64,000 nt of DNA from Clostridium_AF sediminicola. GTDB taxonomy: Bacteria; Bacillota; Clostridia; Clostridiales; Clostridiaceae. Positions 60,969 through 64,000 of the stretch are shown piece by piece; the stretch's first letter is position 1; each line of letters starts with the position of its first letter. The notes under the pieces are model-generated. The model searched no databases, was not told where the DNA came from, and saw only the letters and a list, made by a program, of their open reading frames with translations. Both the position numbers and the translations under genes were made by a program. The stretch covers positions 310,001-374,000 of the forward strand of contig NZ_BAABMF010000001.1 in the NCBI RefSeq assembly GCF_050402865.1, given 5' to 3'.

Positions 60969-61814
60969 ATGATAATAAACTATTTATGTTACTTAGCGGA
61001 GGGGATACTAATAAAAAATCGAATGAACGTTATAAAAATTTGGTTATTATTTGCAGTATTTATTTTGCTTTTTCTTGTTAATTTCAAGTTGAAAACAACT
61101 ATCGGATTAACTGCATTAATGTGGCTAATATCAGATATATGTGTACTTATAATGTCACTGTTAATGCTTATAAAAAATAAACTCCCAAATAAAAAACAAA
61201 TATTAATTTCATTACTATTTGGGGTTTTAATTTTTATTGCATATAAAGGAATAACAATTTCATCAGTTAAAGTATTTTTAGTTATGTTTTTATCTTCATT
61301 AGCTTGCTTTAGTATATTTAATAGATATAAAAATAACGCATTAATATTTTTAAAAAAGGATAATTTAAAATCGGTATTATTGAGTATCATTATTGGACTT
61401 ATTACTGGTATTGTATTAGGAATAGTTAATCTTTTTCTAAACAATGGTACACCTAATTTAAGAATTACTCTTACATGTTTTTTAACAGCGTTGAGTCCAG
61501 CAATATATGAAGAAATTGCATTTAGAACATTTATGTTCGCTTTATGCATTTACTTTTTAAAAGGTGATTTAAATACAAAAATTGAAAAATTCACTTGTTA
61601 TTTTATGATGATAATCCCACATGTTATGATTCATACACCAGAGCAATTCGTTAAATACGGTTTGATTTCAGGTATTATAAGTATATTTATATTAGCATTA
61701 TTATTTGGATTACCGTTTGCTTTCTTGCAAAAAAAGCATGATATAACTTCAGCTATGATTGCTCATGGAGTAGTTGATATAATTCGATTCTGCTTTTTGG
61801 GATTGCCATTTTAA
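60969..61814 (+). CDS. CPBP-family intramembrane metalloprotease (CAAX/Abi-like)
   Basis: 281 residues, about eight TM helices. Abi/CPBP motifs: YEEIAFR (EEXXXR), HVMIHTPEQF and AMIAHGVVDIIRF, which supply the Glu and His residues. Such proteases act in self-immunity to bacteriocins or process prenylated/other membrane substrates; no bacteriocin gene is seen. A strong GGAGGGG lies at about 60999-61005, inside the frame, followed six bases later by a non-standard ATA, with the next ATG at 61023; so the true start is uncertain. Confidence 0.8.
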   Translation: MIINYLCYLAEGILIKNRMNVIKIWLLFAVFILLFLVNFKLKTTIGLTALMWLISDICVLIMSLLMLIKNKLPNKKQILISLLFGVLIFIAYKGITISSVKVFLVMFLSSLACFSIFNRYKNNALIFLKKDNLKSVLLSIIIGLITGIVLGIVNLFLNNGTPNLRITLTCFLTALSPAIYEEIAFRTFMFALCIYFLKGDLNTKIEKFTCYFMMIIPHVMIHTPEQFVKYGLISGIISIFILALLFGLPFAFLQKKHDITSAMIAHGVVDIIRFCFLGLPF

Positions 61815-61848
61815 TGATCTAATAAAACAAATCCTATAGGCAGAGAAA

Positions 61849-62085
61849 TACGTGATTTTATTATATTGTATAGTAATGTGTATCTGAATAATTCAGCTTA
61901 ATGTATAATGCAAAGGCAATATATTGAAGACATAAAGATATTGATGAAGCAAACATTTGTATATATACTATAAATAGCAATATGATAATCGTGATTATTT
62001 CATAACATTCATTGGAAGGAGAGGATAAAAAAATGGTTTATGCTGATGTAGTAAAAAGCTGTGATGAAACTAACGTGCAAAATGG
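61849..62085 (+). repeat. direct repeat, right copy (about 235 bp)
   Basis: Counterpart of 55529-55766, one base shorter inside. Ends after codon 17 of the cupin fragment. Confidence 0.88.
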
Positions 62086-62256
62086 AAGCGAGGTTCAGAG
62101 CCTTGGCAGATTAGAAAGTCTGGAGAATACTTCATACATACTCCTAACCATCCACATGCAATGGAAACCATGGACGAGCCTTTATTCGCCTTATGGGCAT
62201 GGACCGGTGATTTGGAGAAGTGGGCGCAGTGGGTAGACAGTAAAGACGACAATTAA
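62033..62256 (+). pseudogene. cupin (DMSP-lyase-like) gene with internal deletion and frameshift
   Basis: ATG at 62033 gives MVYADVVKSCDETNVQN, as in the 55714 copy. The original frame then becomes nonsense (SEVQSLGRLESLEN), while the +2 frame reads KRGSEPWQIRKSGEYFIHTP, NHPHAMETMDEPLFALWAWT, GDLEKWAQWVDSKDDN to a TAA at 62254-62256. That tail is typical of the cupin dimethylsulfoniopropionate-lyase-like family, with HPHAM and LWAWTGDL. So codons between about 18 and the cupin tail are lost by an out-of-frame deletion. Confidence 0.72.
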
Positions 62257-62270
62257 TTAAACTCGCTCAC

Positions 62271-62312
62271 AAAGAACCCTGGGTGGAATTTTTTTTCTAC
62301 CCAGGGTTCTTT
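62271..62312. terminator. bidirectional terminator
   Basis: AAAGAACCCTGGGT / ACCCAGGGTTCTTT strong stem between the cupin relic and the converging flavoprotein gene. Confidence 0.85.
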
Positions 62313-62317
62313 GGCTA

Positions 62318-63595
62318 TCAAATTAGTTTTTCTGCCAAAACTCCATTTAAATTTACTTTACTAACCCTCTTCTCTATTTCATCTTTATCAATGGTATATA
62401 AATTCTTTTCTTTCATTCTCTTAAAATATTCAGCTCCTGCAAATGTATATCTATTTCTTCTTCCTTCTGGAGACATCAATCTGTAATTTGCATAGGCAAT
62501 AATATCTCCAATAGCAATGGTCTTAGGTAATATAAGCATTGGAATTCCCATTCCGTATCTCACAGCATTATGTCCTGCTAAGGATCCTGTACATATAGCT
62601 TCTGTGTGCCCTACGAATAATCCTGCTTTTTCACCTGCACAGAATAGATTTTCAACTCCTTTGACCCTCATATCATTTGTTCTTGGTGCTACTGATAAAT
62701 ATCTTATAGAGTTTCCTTTTCCACCTGCGTAAGGATCAATGTATTTAGCCCTCTCAAATCCTTTAATTTTTCTCAATTTTGCTAAAGGATAATAAGTTGT
62801 CATTAATTTTACATGGCCTGTATCTAATAAAACTAAATTCTCTGCAAATTCTTTAAGAGCATACTGTTGACATACCTTTACTTTTAATTTATCTAAATTT
62901 ATATCTTCTGCTGGAACTTTTGCAATATAAACTCCTTTTTCTTCAATCTCTTTTATTATTTCAGGATCTAGACTATCTTTTGATAATTTACAACTTCCAC
63001 TCATTGCTCCGAATACATCAACATCTCTTTCAGCCTGGAGATCTTCCACTCCAGCTCTTGCACTTAAGCTTACTCTTGGTCCAAATGCAGGACATCTTAG
63101 TACACACATTGAGCATCCGTTCCCATATCTCAAACAATTTCCCATAGGCCCTGTTGAACCTGTTGTTTCAATAAAGACATCACCTTCTACATATTCTCCA
63201 TTAGCAAAAAATATACCTTTTATTTTTCCATCTTCTACTTTTACATCAATGGCTCTTTTAATTAAATTGATCTCTATTCCCATAGATTTTATATAATTTT
63301 GAACTTCAGCTTCAATTATATTAACATCGTATAACCATGCGTTTTTATGTCCAGGGAAAGATATATCTTTGTGTCTGGAATTTGTATCTGTAATGTTTAT
63401 TAAATCCCCTCCACCAAGCTCAATTAATTCCTCTGAGGCCGTAAATCTACCGTTGTTTCTCATTATGCCACCAACATTACCCAAACCTAACAGCATATCG
63501 GTTTTTTCATAGATTTCAACATCTGCACCAGCTTTTTTTGCAGTTATGGCTGCTGCACAACCAGCCCAACCTCCACCAATTATAATAACCTTCAT
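62318..63595 (-). CDS. FAD-dependent oxidoreductase
   Basis: 425 residues. N-terminal Rossmann motif IIGGGWAGCAAAITAKKAG with EIYEK for FAD; a Cys cluster GNGCSMCVLRCPAFGPR near the middle; C-terminal FAD segment VENLFCAGEKAGLFVGHTEA. It resembles GidA/fumarate-reductase-like flavoproteins of anaerobes. Its ATG overlaps the stop of the 2Fe-2S protein gene upstream (ATGA), so the two probably form a complex in which electrons pass between a NAD(P)/2Fe-2S subunit and FAD. Substrate unknown. A relic copy lies at 54488-54640. Confidence 0.82.
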   Translation of the reverse strand: MKVIIIGGGWAGCAAAITAKKAGADVEIYEKTDMLLGLGNVGGIMRNNGRFTASEELIELGGGDLINITDTNSRHKDISFPGHKNAWLYDVNIIEAEVQNYIKSMGIEINLIKRAIDVKVEDGKIKGIFFANGEYVEGDVFIETTGSTGPMGNCLRYGNGCSMCVLRCPAFGPRVSLSARAGVEDLQAERDVDVFGAMSGSCKLSKDSLDPEIIKEIEEKGVYIAKVPAEDINLDKLKVKVCQQYALKEFAENLVLLDTGHVKLMTTYYPLAKLRKIKGFERAKYIDPYAGGKGNSIRYLSVAPRTNDMRVKGVENLFCAGEKAGLFVGHTEAICTGSLAGHNAVRYGMGIPMLILPKTIAIGDIIAYANYRLMSPEGRRNRYTFAGAEYFKRMKEKNLYTIDKDEIEKRVSKVNLNGVLAEKLI

Positions 63596-64000
63596 ATAAA
63601 TCTTCTCCCTTCAAATATAAATTCAGGATCAGTTTGAAGCTTACAGAGTCTTTTTACTCTATGTCCTTTAAATCTTGCTGTACAAGCTCCACATATTCCT
63701 TCACCACAACACATCTTTGCATTATTACAACAGCTAATTGCAACTTTGCCTTTTACAAACTCTATTACTTTATAAATCAATATATCTGCCGCTGAGACAT
63801 GAATTAAATTTACATCCTCATTTTCTAATTTATCTGTAATTATAGTTTTCAAATCAGTTGTAATTTCTCCATTTTCAAAGGTATTGCACAATATTACTTC
63901 CGCATTACATAACTGAAGATAATCATCAATAAAATTATTATTAAAGTTAGCTTTGTCTAGAACAACTATTATTTTATTCCCATGAGCATAAAGCTTCTTC
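63592..64000 (-). CDS. 2Fe-2S electron-transfer protein, PyrK-like C-terminus (partial)
   Basis: The frame is open from the window edge (136 codons) with no start visible, so the N-terminus is outside. The end has the dihydroorotate dehydrogenase electron-transfer-subunit cysteine pattern MCCGEGICGACTARF...KRLCKLQTDPEF binding a 2Fe-2S cluster, preceded by an NAD-domain-like segment (NKIIVVLDKAN, VNLIHVSAADILIYKVIEF). The stop TGA overlaps the ATG of the flavoprotein gene. Confidence 0.8.
   Translation of the reverse strand, partial: KKLYAHGNKIIVVLDKANFNNNFIDDYLQLCNAEVILCNTFENGEITTDLKTIITDKLENEDVNLIHVSAADILIYKVIEFVKGKVAISCCNNAKMCCGEGICGACTARFKGHRVKRLCKLQTDPEFIFEGRRFI

Noticed and set aside
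62012..62236. 74-residue ORF read straight through from the right direct repeat
   Set aside because: After codon 17 the frame is non-protein-like, whereas the +2 frame gives a clear cupin tail; treated as a frameshifted pseudogene.
54256..62300. Integrated prophage or ICE
   Set aside because: No integrase, relaxase, terminase, capsid or tRNA attachment site is visible; only relics, repeats and small membrane genes.

Overview
The window comes from a low-GC (roughly 30%), endospore-forming anaerobe of the Clostridia/Tissierellia type. The evidence is an intact set of mother-cell and forespore sigma genes (sigE with spoIIGA, sigG, sigK), alpha/beta-type SASP genes, Coat_F-like proteins, rubrerythrin, FeoAB and an IscR/IscS/IscU operon. 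The genus cannot be fixed from the sequence; Sedimentibacter-like is a guess. No rRNA, tRNA, CRISPR array, transposase or integrase gene was recognised.

Layout. 1-34.8 kb is almost entirely minus-strand core genome. It runs from a partial DUF512 radical-SAM gene through a PhoR/PhoB-like pair, pgeF, nrdR, ymxH, sigG, sigE, spoIIGA, ftsZ, ftsA, pilT, sigK, a class B PBP, udk, trhP, trmR, mltG, typA, rnj, fur, a DUF1292 gene, ruvX, ireB and alaS (with a T-box leader). It continues with a PerM/AI-2E exporter, a PRC-barrel protein, mnmA, iscU, iscS, iscR, rarA and a degenerate EAL protein. The alaS-ireB-ruvX-DUF1292-mltG-trmR-trhP-udk order matches the Bacillus subtilis yrr/yrz neighbourhood, with fur, rnj and typA inserted. 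35-54.3 kb is mixed-strand: nitronate monooxygenase, spore coat genes, truA, a DUF523/DUF1722 protein, a LysM-CAP protein, rubrerythrin, a beta-CASP nuclease, a YprB-like protein, Fur-controlled feoAB, an isolated murG, two SASP genes, recJ, an endonuclease IV-like gene, a flavin reductase, a DUF4177 gene, and an M20 amidohydrolase with a two-gene DUF3100-like membrane module. 54.3-62.3 kb is a decayed accessory region: gene relics, two near-identical direct repeats of about 235 bp lying 6.3 kb apart, duplicated terminators, zinc-ribbon membrane proteins, a choline-binding-repeat/lamin-tail secreted protein and a CPBP protease. 62.3-64 kb holds a flavoprotein and its 2Fe-2S partner.

How the genes work together. 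Several modules are tightly coupled: SpoIIGA with pro-SigE; TrhP with TrmR (tRNA wobble uridine modification); IscR-IscS-IscU with MnmA (sulfur mobilisation to Fe-S clusters and 2-thiouridine); and Fur acting, by inference, on feoAB through a near-consensus Fur box downstream of a perfect sigma-A promoter.

Most unusual content: (i) a roughly 470-bp non-coding, multiply folded element at 31.68-32.15 kb whose two ends reappear fused at 28.31-28.35 kb; (ii) a hairpin repeat family at 1.5, 20.3 and 46.5 kb; (iii) two differently broken copies of one cupin gene in the direct repeats at 55.5 and 61.9 kb; (iv) a relic of the 62.3-kb flavoprotein gene at 54.5 kb. No complete new defence or biosynthetic system was found.
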